This document shows, one piece after another, positions 6,494 through 11,512 of a stretch of DNA of 11,512 bases (position 1 is its first letter; each line of letters opens with the position of its first letter). Origin of the DNA: an uncultured Actinomycetes bacterium (lineage in GTDB: Bacteria > Actinomycetota > Actinomycetes > S36-B12); NCBI GenBank assembly GCA_937876275.1, contig CALFIA010000240.1, positions 1-11,512 on the forward strand. The letters are read 5' to 3'. The notes beneath the pieces are model-generated. The model saw only the letters and a list, made by a program, of their open reading frames with translations, ran no database searches and had not been told where the DNA came from. Made by a program: the position numbers and the translations under genes.

Positions 6494-7575
6494 CGTCCGC
6501 GCCGCTTCGACGTCAGGATGCGGGTGGTGGTGAACAAGATCGCCACCAGGACCATCAGCACGAGTGCTGCACCCCAGGCGCGAGCGACCGCAGCCGGATA
6601 GGGCTGGGCGACGTTGCTGAAGATGTAGACCGGCAGCGCCGTGATCGGCTCCATGATCGGGTTGAGCACGGTCTTGTCGTTCTTCAACGAAGTCATGAGC
6701 AGCGGGGCGGTCTCGCCGACGACGCGGGCAATGCCCAGGATCATCGCGGTGATGAGGCCCGTCTTGGCTGCGGGGATCACGACCTTCAGCACGACGCGTG
6801 CACGAGTGGAACCCAAGGCGAGGGCACCAGTGCGCAGGTCATCAGGAATCAGGCGCAGGACTTCCTCCGCCGTACGAGCTACGGTCGGGAGCATCAAGAT
6901 CGCGTACGCGAGCGCACCGGTGAGCGCGCTCTGCTGCAGCACGCCAGTGATGATGAAGACCGTCAGGATGAACAAGCCCGCGACGACCGAGGGCACGCCC
7001 GACATCGCCTGCACGAAGAAACGCACGTAGGGAACGGCGCGTCCGCGTACCTCGGTGATGTACAGCGCGGTAGCAACGCCAATCGGCATCGAGATCAGCG
7101 TTGCGATCACGACGATCATGATCGTGCCGAGCACCGCATGTCCCACGCCGCCCCAGCCGAGGGGCGTGCTCGGGCTGATGTACTCGTTGTTCTGGCTGAT
7201 GAATGACCAGCTCATGGCCTCCATGCCCTTGCTGACAATCGACCAGAGCAGCGAGATCAAGATGATGAAGCTGAAGAGCGTGGCGCCGATTGCGCACACG
7301 ATGATCACGGCGTCAGCCGCGGCCTTGGTGCCACGCTGGCTGATTGCGGCGATGATCGAGGCAATGAGCTGCAGCGGCAGGTAGATCGCGATCATGATGA
7401 CCGGGCCGGGAATGTCGGTGGTCAGGAAGAGCGCGGCAATGATCAGCGCCGGGACGATGACGGCAATCGCGACATCGCGCTTGAAGCTGCCCGTGCGACG
7501 GCTCCAGGGAGTCTGGGGCTTTTGCTTCTGCAACTCCGGGATGGTCTCGGAGTCGAAGGTGATGGTTGCGCTCAT
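6490..7575 (-). CDS. pstA: Phosphate ABC transporter permease PstA
   Basis: PstA is one of two membrane subunits forming the phosphate channel. The 361-residue protein carries the permease core from about residue 85. The cytoplasmic EAA loop that docks on PstB reads EEVLRLIPDDLRTGALALG at about 238-256, followed by ARVVLKVVIPAA and ARVVGETAPLLMT at about 283-295. It is longer than the roughly 290-residue classical PstA. The extra N-terminus has a polar stretch at 1-33 and two hydrophobic segments at about 36-53 and 57-79 before the conserved core. The ATG at 7575..7573 overlaps the pstC stop as ATGA, and the stop overlaps the pstB start in the same way. Translation of C, A and B is therefore probably coupled. 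Confidence 0.95.
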   Translation of the reverse strand: MSATITFDSETIPELQKQKPQTPWSRRTGSFKRDVAIAVIVPALIIAALFLTTDIPGPVIMIAIYLPLQLIASIIAAISQRGTKAAADAVIIVCAIGATLFSFIILISLLWSIVSKGMEAMSWSFISQNNEYISPSTPLGWGGVGHAVLGTIMIVVIATLISMPIGVATALYITEVRGRAVPYVRFFVQAMSGVPSVVAGLFILTVFIITGVLQQSALTGALAYAILMLPTVARTAEEVLRLIPDDLRTGALALGSTRARVVLKVVIPAAKTGLITAMILGIARVVGETAPLLMTSLKNDKTVLNPIMEPITALPVYIFSNVAQPYPAAVARAWGAALVLMVLVAILFTTTRILTSKRRGR

Positions 7576-8543
7576 GACTGCATGCGTCCTGTCCGCTTGA
7601 CGATGAGGTTGGCGATGACGTTCACCACGAGGGTGCCGGCGAACAAGAAGAAGCCGGCGGCGAGAAGAACCTGGGTCTCGAACGGACCGGAGGCATCTCC
7701 GAACTTGGAGACGATCAAGGTCGCGACTGAGCCGCCGCCTGACTGGATGATGTGGAAGAGGTTCACGTCAAAGACGAGCTTGAGTACGAAGAACACTGCG
7801 ATGGTCTCACCGAGTGCGCGGCCCAAACCCAGCATCACGCCACCGACGATTCCGCCGCGGCCAAACGGCAGTGCGACGTAACGGAGCATGGTCCACAGCG
7901 AGCAGCCCAGCGCCTCGGAGGCGTTGATCAACTCAGGAGGTGTGCGACCCATGACCTCGCGGGTGACCGAGGTAATGATCGGAATCATCATGACCGACAG
8001 AACGAAGCCCGCAATGAACGGAGTGCCGTTGAAGTTGCCGGTGTCGTTCTGGAAGATCGGAATCCAGCCGAGGTACTGGTTCATCAACTCCTGCCAGCCA
8101 ACCGCAACCGGGGCGAGCACGTAGAACGCCCAGAGGCCGATGATCACCGAGGGAATTGCTGCCATGAGGTCGATGACGTTGGTCATGACCTTGGCGACCT
8201 TCACCGGGGCGAGGAAGACCATGAAGATCGAGAGCAGCAGCGAGGCGGGCACGGCGATCACGAGTGCGATCACGGAGAGCAGGATCGAGCCGTAGAGCAT
8301 GCCGAGGATGCCGTACTGCGGCGGCGTGCCGAGGGAGTCCCAGGCGGTGGTCGTCAGGAACGAGATGCCCTGATCCTTGAGGACAGGCACTGTCTGAGCA
8401 CCAAGGAAGACCGTGATGCCGGCCAGGATGATCAGGGCCGAGAAGGCCAGGCCGGTGATGATGCGATTGAAGATGCGATCGCCTCGGTGGGAGTTGACGT
8501 TCGTCGCGAGATCGCGGAACTGCGGTGCTTCGACCTGAGCCAT
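7572..8543 (-). CDS. pstC: Phosphate ABC transporter permease PstC
   Basis: PstC pairs with PstA to form the transmembrane phosphate channel. From ATG 8543 it has 323 residues. A first membrane segment is at about 28-48 and an external loop includes TAWDSLGTPPQYGILG at about 66-81. MAAIPSVIIGLWAFYVLAP is at about 127-145. The EAA loop TPPELINASEALGCSLW is at about 201-217, followed by ALPFGRGGIVGG and GRALGETIAVFFV, which are hallmarks of PstC. ATG 8543 was chosen because AGGA lies seven bases upstream. ATG 8567 is in frame without a Shine-Dalgarno sequence and could serve a leaderless transcript. GTG 8606 is unlikely because it lies inside the PHO-box repeat. This is the first gene of the pst operon. 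Confidence 0.95.
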   Translation of the reverse strand: MAQVEAPQFRDLATNVNSHRGDRIFNRIITGLAFSALIILAGITVFLGAQTVPVLKDQGISFLTTTAWDSLGTPPQYGILGMLYGSILLSVIALVIAVPASLLLSIFMVFLAPVKVAKVMTNVIDLMAAIPSVIIGLWAFYVLAPVAVGWQELMNQYLGWIPIFQNDTGNFNGTPFIAGFVLSVMMIPIITSVTREVMGRTPPELINASEALGCSLWTMLRYVALPFGRGGIVGGVMLGLGRALGETIAVFFVLKLVFDVNLFHIIQSGGGSVATLIVSKFGDASGPFETQVLLAAGFFLFAGTLVVNVIANLIVKRTGRMQS

Positions 8544-8593
8544 GGCGCGATCCTGGAGAGTCGACATGGCGGCAGGTAGTGCGCCAAGAAAAC

Positions 8594-8626
8594 TCTCCCT
8601 GACCACTGCATGAACACCACGTGAAC
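8594..8626 (-). promoter_or_regulatory. Tandem 11-bp PHO-box-like repeats controlling the pst operon
   Basis: Reading the minus strand, GTTCACGTGGT (8626..8616) is followed immediately by GTTCATGCAGT (8615..8605) and a weaker third unit, GGTCAGGGAGA (8604..8594). The 11-base period and the GTTCA core match the direct-repeat PHO boxes bound by PhoP in Streptomyces. A possible -10, TACCTG (8578..8573), follows at a distance that would place the repeats over and above the -35 region. The predicted start near 8567 leaves a leader of about 24 bases containing the Shine-Dalgarno of pstC. Induction at low phosphate is inferred from the motif and the gene it precedes. Confidence 0.7.
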
Positions 8627-8696
8627 GCCCTTGAGGGGTCGGATTCCCTCATAGGGGAACCGATTTTCGGCTGTTTATAACAATTCGGTATAGGCG

Positions 8697-8716
8697 TAGA
8701 CACGTCGGCGTGTCTA
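8697..8716. repeat. Perfect 8-bp inverted repeat upstream of the small-gene promoter
   Basis: TAGACACG (8697-8704), loop TCGG, CGTGTCTA (8709-8716). It ends four bases before the -35 box at 8721, a usual place for an activator or repressor site. A GTATAGGC half-site at 8688-8695 lies just before it. Confidence 0.5.
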
Positions 8717-8720
8717 GCAC

Positions 8721-8749
8721 TGGACAACAAAACTGTATAGGCCTATACT
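8721..8749 (+). promoter_or_regulatory. Strong sigma-70-type promoter of the small two-gene operon, with palindrome in the -10 region
   Basis: TGGACA (8721-8726), a 17-base spacer and TATACT (8744-8749) make a near-consensus promoter directed at the gene starting at 8788. A perfect 14-base palindrome, GTATAGGCCTATAC (8735-8748), covers the spacer end and almost all of the -10 box, a typical place for a repressor operator. The first half of that palindrome (GTATAGGC) also occurs at 8688-8695. Confidence 0.75.
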
Positions 8750-8759
8750 GAATCCACAA

Positions 8760-8776
8760 GCGAACACGGTGTTCGC
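8760..8776. promoter_or_regulatory. Perfect inverted repeat in the leader, operator or hairpin candidate
   Basis: GCGAACAC, one central G, then GTGTTCGC form a 17-base palindrome just after the predicted transcription start (near 8756). It ends directly before the Shine-Dalgarno AAGGAGG (8777-8783). It could bind a dimeric repressor, or fold in the mRNA next to the ribosome site. It resembles the CGAAC/GTTCG of Gram-positive LexA boxes, but with five rather than four central bases. Confidence 0.5.
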
Positions 8777-8787
8777 AAGGAGGCATC

Positions 8788-9015
8788 ATGAACATGCACA
8801 TCTTCAAGCGTCACAGCTCGGCCGCGGTTACTACCCCATCCAGCTCGCGCGAGTTGGGTCACCGCGTGGAGTCGACCTTCGACTACTCGACCTGTCACTT
8901 CGTGCTCACCTGCTCCTGCGCCAGCCGCTTCGAGACAAACCACATCGATGAGGCCCTCGAGTGGAGCGAGATGCACAAGGCCATGGCACCGCTGGCCGAC
9001 CAGCTCACCGCCTAG
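8788..9015 (+). CDS. Small Cys/His-rich protein of unknown function
   Basis: A 75-residue protein that I do not recognise by name. ATG 8788 is preceded by a strong AAGGAGG at 8777-8783, four bases away. ATG 8794 is an in-frame alternative. The N-terminus is basic and serine-rich (residues 5-20). A cluster of Cys36, His37, Cys42 and Cys44 is followed by His52 and His63. The pattern VLTCSC with a later A-L-E-W-x-x-x-H recalls small actinobacterial putative zinc-binding proteins that contain CxCG and a distal histidine; the usual glycine is replaced by alanine here. No signal peptide or membrane segment is evident, so it should be cytoplasmic. It shares a strong promoter and a terminator with the next gene, three bases downstream. 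Metal binding is inferred only. Confidence 0.75.
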   Translation: MNMHIFKRHSSAAVTTPSSSRELGHRVESTFDYSTCHFVLTCSCASRFETNHIDEALEWSEMHKAMAPLADQLTA

Positions 9016-9018
9016 GCC

Positions 9019-9255
9019 GTGCACAAGGCCACTCCGGCAGAGCGACTCGAGGCCACTAAGGCTCTCGAGAAGGCCACGAAGGACTGGCGCGCTGCCAAGA
9101 AGAAGGAACGCGCCGCCCGCGACAAGCTCGCGTCGGTGGTTCAGGTCTCAGTCGAGACCGGCATTCTCAGCGAAAGCAAGATCAGCCAGCTCACTGAGAT
9201 CCCACGAATGACCATTCGCAAGATGCTCGGCAAGGATGCGAGCTCGAAGAAGTAG
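9019..9255 (+). CDS. Small coiled-coil protein with possible HTH, unknown function
   Basis: A 78-residue, highly charged protein starting at GTG 9019, three bases after the stop of the previous gene. Residues 5-45 are rich in Ala, Lys, Glu and Arg and look like one long amphipathic helix or coiled coil. The remainder, VETGILSESKISQLTEIPRMTIRKMLG (about 46-72), has the spacing of a helix-turn-helix, with SKISQLTEI as the first helix and MTIRKMLG as the recognition helix. This resembles small actinobacterial proteins of the A-x-R-D-x-L plus R-x-T-V/I-R type. It could be the regulator of its own operon, acting on the palindromes at 8735-8748 or 8760-8776. DNA binding is inferred, not shown. A rho-independent terminator follows. 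Confidence 0.75.
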   Translation: MHKATPAERLEATKALEKATKDWRAAKKKERAARDKLASVVQVSVETGILSESKISQLTEIPRMTIRKMLGKDASSKK

Positions 9256-9270
9256 TACAAGTTGAGCAGG

Positions 9271-9300
9271 GCCCCGGTGCGAAGCGCGCCGGGGCTTTCT
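9271..9300 (+). terminator. Rho-independent terminator of the small two-gene operon
   Basis: GCCCCGGTGCG (9271-9281), loop AAG, and CGCGCCGGGGC (9285-9295) form an 11-bp GC-rich stem with one G-T wobble, followed by TTTCT. It lies 15 bases after the stop at 9255. Its end touches the stop codon of the convergent MoeA-like gene. Confidence 0.88.
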
Positions 9301-10220
9301 CATGTCTCGTGGCGCCCCAGCAGCCGACCGATCACGACTGGCAGGATCTCGCGAGCCTGCGCTCCCAGTGCCGCGGGCTCATCGGCGAGGCCGAGCACGA
9401 TCGCTCCCTGCCGACTGCCGATCATCACCGAGTGGCCGGCAGGAGATTCGTGCATGGCCAGGCCGAGGGGTGCCGTGATCTCAGGCAGCGCGTGGTCGTC
9501 AACACCGCACAGCACGATGAGGTCACTTCGGTGGGCATGGTCATCCACGACGGCTTCCACCTCGGCGAGGTCGTCGAGGACCGGCGGAACTCGGAACACC
9601 ATCGCCCCAGCCTCCGCAACCAACGCTGCCGCAAGGAAGCTGAGGTGATCGGTTACCAAGCCGGTGGGCGTGGGCACTCCGGGTTCGACGAATTCGCTGC
9701 CGATGGTGACCACGAGAACCCTGGGCCGCGGGTGCACCTCCACTGACCTGACACCTGCGCGGGCCAACAGGCCGATCAGGTCGGCGTCGATCAGCCGGCC
9801 GACAGCGGCGATTGGGGTGCCGACTTCAATGAGTTCGCCAACCCCGACGACGCCACTGCCCATTGGTGCTGCAGCGAGCATCACGCCGCCGTCCACCACG
9901 CGCGCATCCGAAGCTCGAACGATCGTGTCGGCCTCATCAGGGAGCGGAGCGCCCCGCGTGACCGCGATGCACGTGCCGGGGATCAACGGCTCGGAAGCGC
10001 GAAAGCCGGCCGGCACTTCGTCGATGACTCGGAGCACTTCGCCGGGCTCATGGTCCTGCGCGCGGATCGCGAAACCGTCTACGTCTGCCGTCGCAAAGGC
10101 CGGCACATTCGCGGGAGCAACGACCGAGCTCGAGAGCACGCAACCGAGGGAATCGAGTAAGGGAAGGTCAATCGGCTCGAGAGCTTGCACATCAGTCAGA
10201 ACTTCGCTGAGTGTCGACAC
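9300..10220 (-). CDS. MoeA/gephyrin-like protein with degenerate catalytic motifs
   Basis: A 306-residue protein with the MoeA domain order. MoeA inserts molybdate into adenylated molybdopterin. Recognisable parts: VPAFATADVDGFAIRAQD near 39-56 (canonical PxFxxSxMDGYA), VTRGAPLPDEADTIV near 87-101, a GLLARAGVRSVEVHPRPRVLVV segment near 150-171, then the mogA-like fold. Key motifs are changed: TGDEL is IGSEF (173-177), the GGVSVGDYD loop is CGVDDHALP (238-246), PGKP is PAGHS (260-264) and GLPGNP is GLADEP (277-282). The C-terminal domain IV is absent, since typical MoeA has about 400 residues. GTG 10220 was chosen because it falls at the usual MoeA N-terminus; the frame stays open to 10319 but overlaps tatB. 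It is last in the htrA-tatB unit. It is probably not an active molybdotransferase; a structural role is possible. Confidence 0.85.
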   Translation of the reverse strand: MSTLSEVLTDVQALEPIDLPLLDSLGCVLSSSVVAPANVPAFATADVDGFAIRAQDHEPGEVLRVIDEVPAGFRASEPLIPGTCIAVTRGAPLPDEADTIVRASDARVVDGGVMLAAAPMGSGVVGVGELIEVGTPIAAVGRLIDADLIGLLARAGVRSVEVHPRPRVLVVTIGSEFVEPGVPTPTGLVTDHLSFLAAALVAEAGAMVFRVPPVLDDLAEVEAVVDDHAHRSDLIVLCGVDDHALPEITAPLGLAMHESPAGHSVMIGSRQGAIVLGLADEPAALGAQAREILPVVIGRLLGRHET

Positions 10221-10233
10221 GACGTGAGCTTTC

Positions 10234-10566
10234 TCAGGTCGCGTCAGGATCGAACGCCGGGCTCGGCGTATTCGTAGAAGTCGTCGCCGAGTTGCCGCGA
10301 GATTTCGGCTCCGGATCATCTGCCATCAAGCTCGAGGCGATCTTGCGCGGATGCAGATCAGTAAGACCCTTCACTGCATCCATGGTGTCACTGAGATCAA
10401 TACCGGCGGAGTCGGCGAGATCGTTCTTTGCATTCAATGCCATCTGACGGATCTGGCGAATCCACTTACCCGCATCAGCAGCGGCACGCGGCAACCGCTC
10501 GGGGCCGAAGACCAGTAGGCCCAGGGCGCCGAGCACGATCAACTCGCCGATGCCGATGTCAAACAT
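10234..10566 (-). CDS. tatB: Twin-arginine translocation subunit TatB
   Basis: TatB joins TatC to recognise twin-arginine signal peptides and export folded proteins across the membrane. The 110-residue protein starts MFDIGIGELIVLG, with the conserved Glu8, a single membrane segment at about 6-20, the hinge FGPERLP at 20-26, and an amphipathic helix (RAAADAGKWIRQIRQM) at 27-42. A charged and then Ser/Thr/Pro-rich tail follows. MFDIG and the RQIRQM helix favour TatB over TatA. The ATG at 10566..10564 is nine bases after the htrA stop; no strong Shine-Dalgarno is present, but TAGTCT stands six bases upstream. The htrA-tatB pair is conserved in mycobacteria next to sigE-rseA. No tatA or tatC is in the window. 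Confidence 0.93.
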   Translation of the reverse strand: MFDIGIGELIVLGALGLLVFGPERLPRAAADAGKWIRQIRQMALNAKNDLADSAGIDLSDTMDAVKGLTDLHPRKIASSLMADDPEPKSRGNSATTSTNTPSPAFDPDAT

Positions 10567-10578
10567 CTCTGAAGACTA
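10567..10578 (-). promoter_or_regulatory. TAGTCT six bases before tatB, possible leaderless -10
   Basis: On the minus strand TAGTCT (10578..10573) begins with the htrA stop codon TAG, and six bases separate it from the tatB ATG. The arrangement equals that before prfB and ftsE. Because it overlaps a stop codon inside an operon, chance is a serious alternative. Confidence 0.25.
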
Positions 10579-11511
10579 CTCCGATGATCCGAGGGTGATC
10601 GTGGCGCTGACTGAGCCGCCGCCACGGTCGATCTTGACGTCGACCTTGTCACCTGGTGCATGCGTACGAATGGCAACCACGAGTTCAGTTGCATCATCGA
10701 TGAGGCGGCCACCGAGGCTCGTGATGATGTCGCCCTTCTGCAGACCGGCTGCCTCCGACGGACCATTTGCCTTGACTTCGAGCACCTTTGCCCCGGGGCC
10801 CTCGTACGTCGTGTCGAGATTCACGCCGATCACGGGAGTCTGGGACTTACCTGTCGAAATGAGCTCCTCGGCAATGCGCTTGGCAGTGTTGATCGGAATC
10901 GCAAAGCCCAGACCTATGTTGCCGGCCTCGCTATTGCCGGTGGCCATCGATGCGATCGCCGAGTTGATGCCGATCACGTGACCAGAGCCATCGAGCAACG
11001 GACCGCCAGAGTTACCGGGGTTGATCGCCGCATCAGTCTGAATCGCATTGATGAACGACGTGTCATTGCTATCACCTGCCGTCACCGGACGATCAAGTGC
11101 GCTGATAATTCCCGCAGTCACCGTCCCATCGAGTCCGAGAGGCGCACCGATCGCGATCGCCATGTCGCCGACAGTGACGTCATCGGAGTTGCCGATGAGC
11201 ATCGCGGGCAGGCCCGTCTTCGCGACCTTGACGACTGCGATGTCGTACTCGGGATTCGTGCCGACGACATCGCCCTTGATTCGCGTGCCGTCGTTGAAGA
11301 CGACCTCGAGCTTGCCGCCCTTCGCGATGGCGACCACGTGATTGTTCGTCAGGATGTAGCCATCGGATCGGATGACGAAACCGGAGCCGCTGCCGGCCGA
11401 GTTCGCGCCGGTGGCAACGATCGAGACGACAGAGGGAAGTTCCGCAGCAGCGATCGAGGCAATCGAGGCACCCGGGGTATTCGGCGCAGCTGAGCCTTCG
11501 CTTACCTGCGG
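10576..11511 (-). CDS. htrA: HtrA/DegP-family serine protease with PDZ domain, N-terminus cut by window edge
   Basis: Envelope serine protease or chaperone that degrades damaged exported proteins. The visible 311 residues begin inside the linker before the protease domain (PQVSEGSAAPNTPGAS). LPSVVSI and GSGSGFVIRSDGYILTNNHV follow. The catalytic triad is complete: His58 in TNNHVV, Asp90 in YDIAVVKV, and Ser168 in NPGNSGGPLL, with the usual S1C spacing. A single PDZ domain occupies about residues 210-305, with the GLQKGDIITSLGG core near 250-262. The N-terminal signal or membrane anchor lies beyond the right edge. The frame is open through position 11511, so the internal GTG at 11337 is not the start. 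tatB follows by nine bases. In mycobacteria this pair sits after sigE-rseA, so those genes may lie outside the window. Confidence 0.95.
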   Translation of the reverse strand, partial: PQVSEGSAAPNTPGASIASIAAAELPSVVSIVATGANSAGSGSGFVIRSDGYILTNNHVVAIAKGGKLEVVFNDGTRIKGDVVGTNPEYDIAVVKVAKTGLPAMLIGNSDDVTVGDMAIAIGAPLGLDGTVTAGIISALDRPVTAGDSNDTSFINAIQTDAAINPGNSGGPLLDGSGHVIGINSAIASMATGNSEAGNIGLGFAIPINTAKRIAEELISTGKSQTPVIGVNLDTTYEGPGAKVLEVKANGPSEAAGLQKGDIITSLGGRLIDDATELVVAIRTHAPGDKVDVKIDRGGGSVSATITLGSSE

Positions 11512-11512
11512 G

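Noticed and set aside
7752..8579. 275-codon open frame on the plus strand opposite pstC
   Set aside because: The His/Asp/Arg-rich translation is the typical mirror of a membrane protein gene; no family pattern and no ribosome site.
8544..8606. Longer pstC start at GTG 8606
   Set aside because: It lies within the PHO-box repeat, has no Shine-Dalgarno, and the extra residues are not like PstC.
8633..8650. GAGGG...CCCTC inverted repeat between the pst PHO box and the small-operon promoter
   Set aside because: Arms of only five bases with an eight-base loop and no T-tract; too weak to call a terminator or operator.
8761..8775. CGAAC...GTTCG resembling a LexA (SOS) box
   Set aside because: The arms match, but the centre has five bases where the Gram-positive and mycobacterial SOS box has four, which would put the half-sites out of register.
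10221..10319. Longer MoeA-like frame starting at 10319
   Set aside because: The added stretch is Arg-rich, unlike MoeA, and lies inside the tatB tail on the same strand in another frame.

Overview
The window comes from an actinobacterium (Actinomycetota) of moderately high GC, roughly 60% by eye. Four things support this. The order prfB-ftsE-ftsX is typical of that phylum. FtsX has the cysteine-containing external loop seen in mycobacterial FtsX. htrA is followed directly by tatB, as in mycobacteria. Two sites resemble the 11-bp direct-repeat PHO boxes known from Streptomyces PhoP. The genus cannot be named from the sequence.

Layout, left to right. Positions 1-2506, minus strand: peptide release factor 2 (prfB), then the divisome ABC pair ftsE and ftsX, with ftsX cut by the left edge. 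Positions 2592-3147, plus strand: a promoter with a palindromic operator candidate, followed by two small overlapping genes that look like a toxin-antitoxin pair. Positions 3206-8543 (up to 8626 with regulation), minus strand: a high-affinity phosphate uptake operon in the order pstC-pstA-pstB-pstS, ending with a divergent PstS-like lipoprotein. No phoU is visible. A PHO-box-like tandem repeat lies before pstC and a weaker one before pstS. Positions 8688-9300, plus strand: a strong, palindrome-rich promoter, two small unrecognised genes (one Cys/His-rich, one with a coiled coil and a possible HTH) and a rho-independent terminator. Positions 9300-11511, minus strand: an htrA-type serine protease (cut by the right edge), tatB, and a MoeA/gephyrin-like protein whose catalytic motifs appear degenerate.

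How the genes work together. PstS, and perhaps the PstS-like lipoprotein, capture phosphate outside the cell. PstC and PstA form the channel and PstB powers it; the PHO-like sites predict induction by phosphate starvation. FtsE/FtsX control cell-wall hydrolases at division. HtrA and TatB belong to envelope quality control and folded-protein export.

The most unusual items are the degenerate MoeA-like protein, the PstS-like lipoprotein with altered ligand-site residues, and the small two-gene unit at 8788-9255. A recurring TAGNCT-N6-RTG arrangement before prfB, ftsE and tatB suggests leaderless transcripts.
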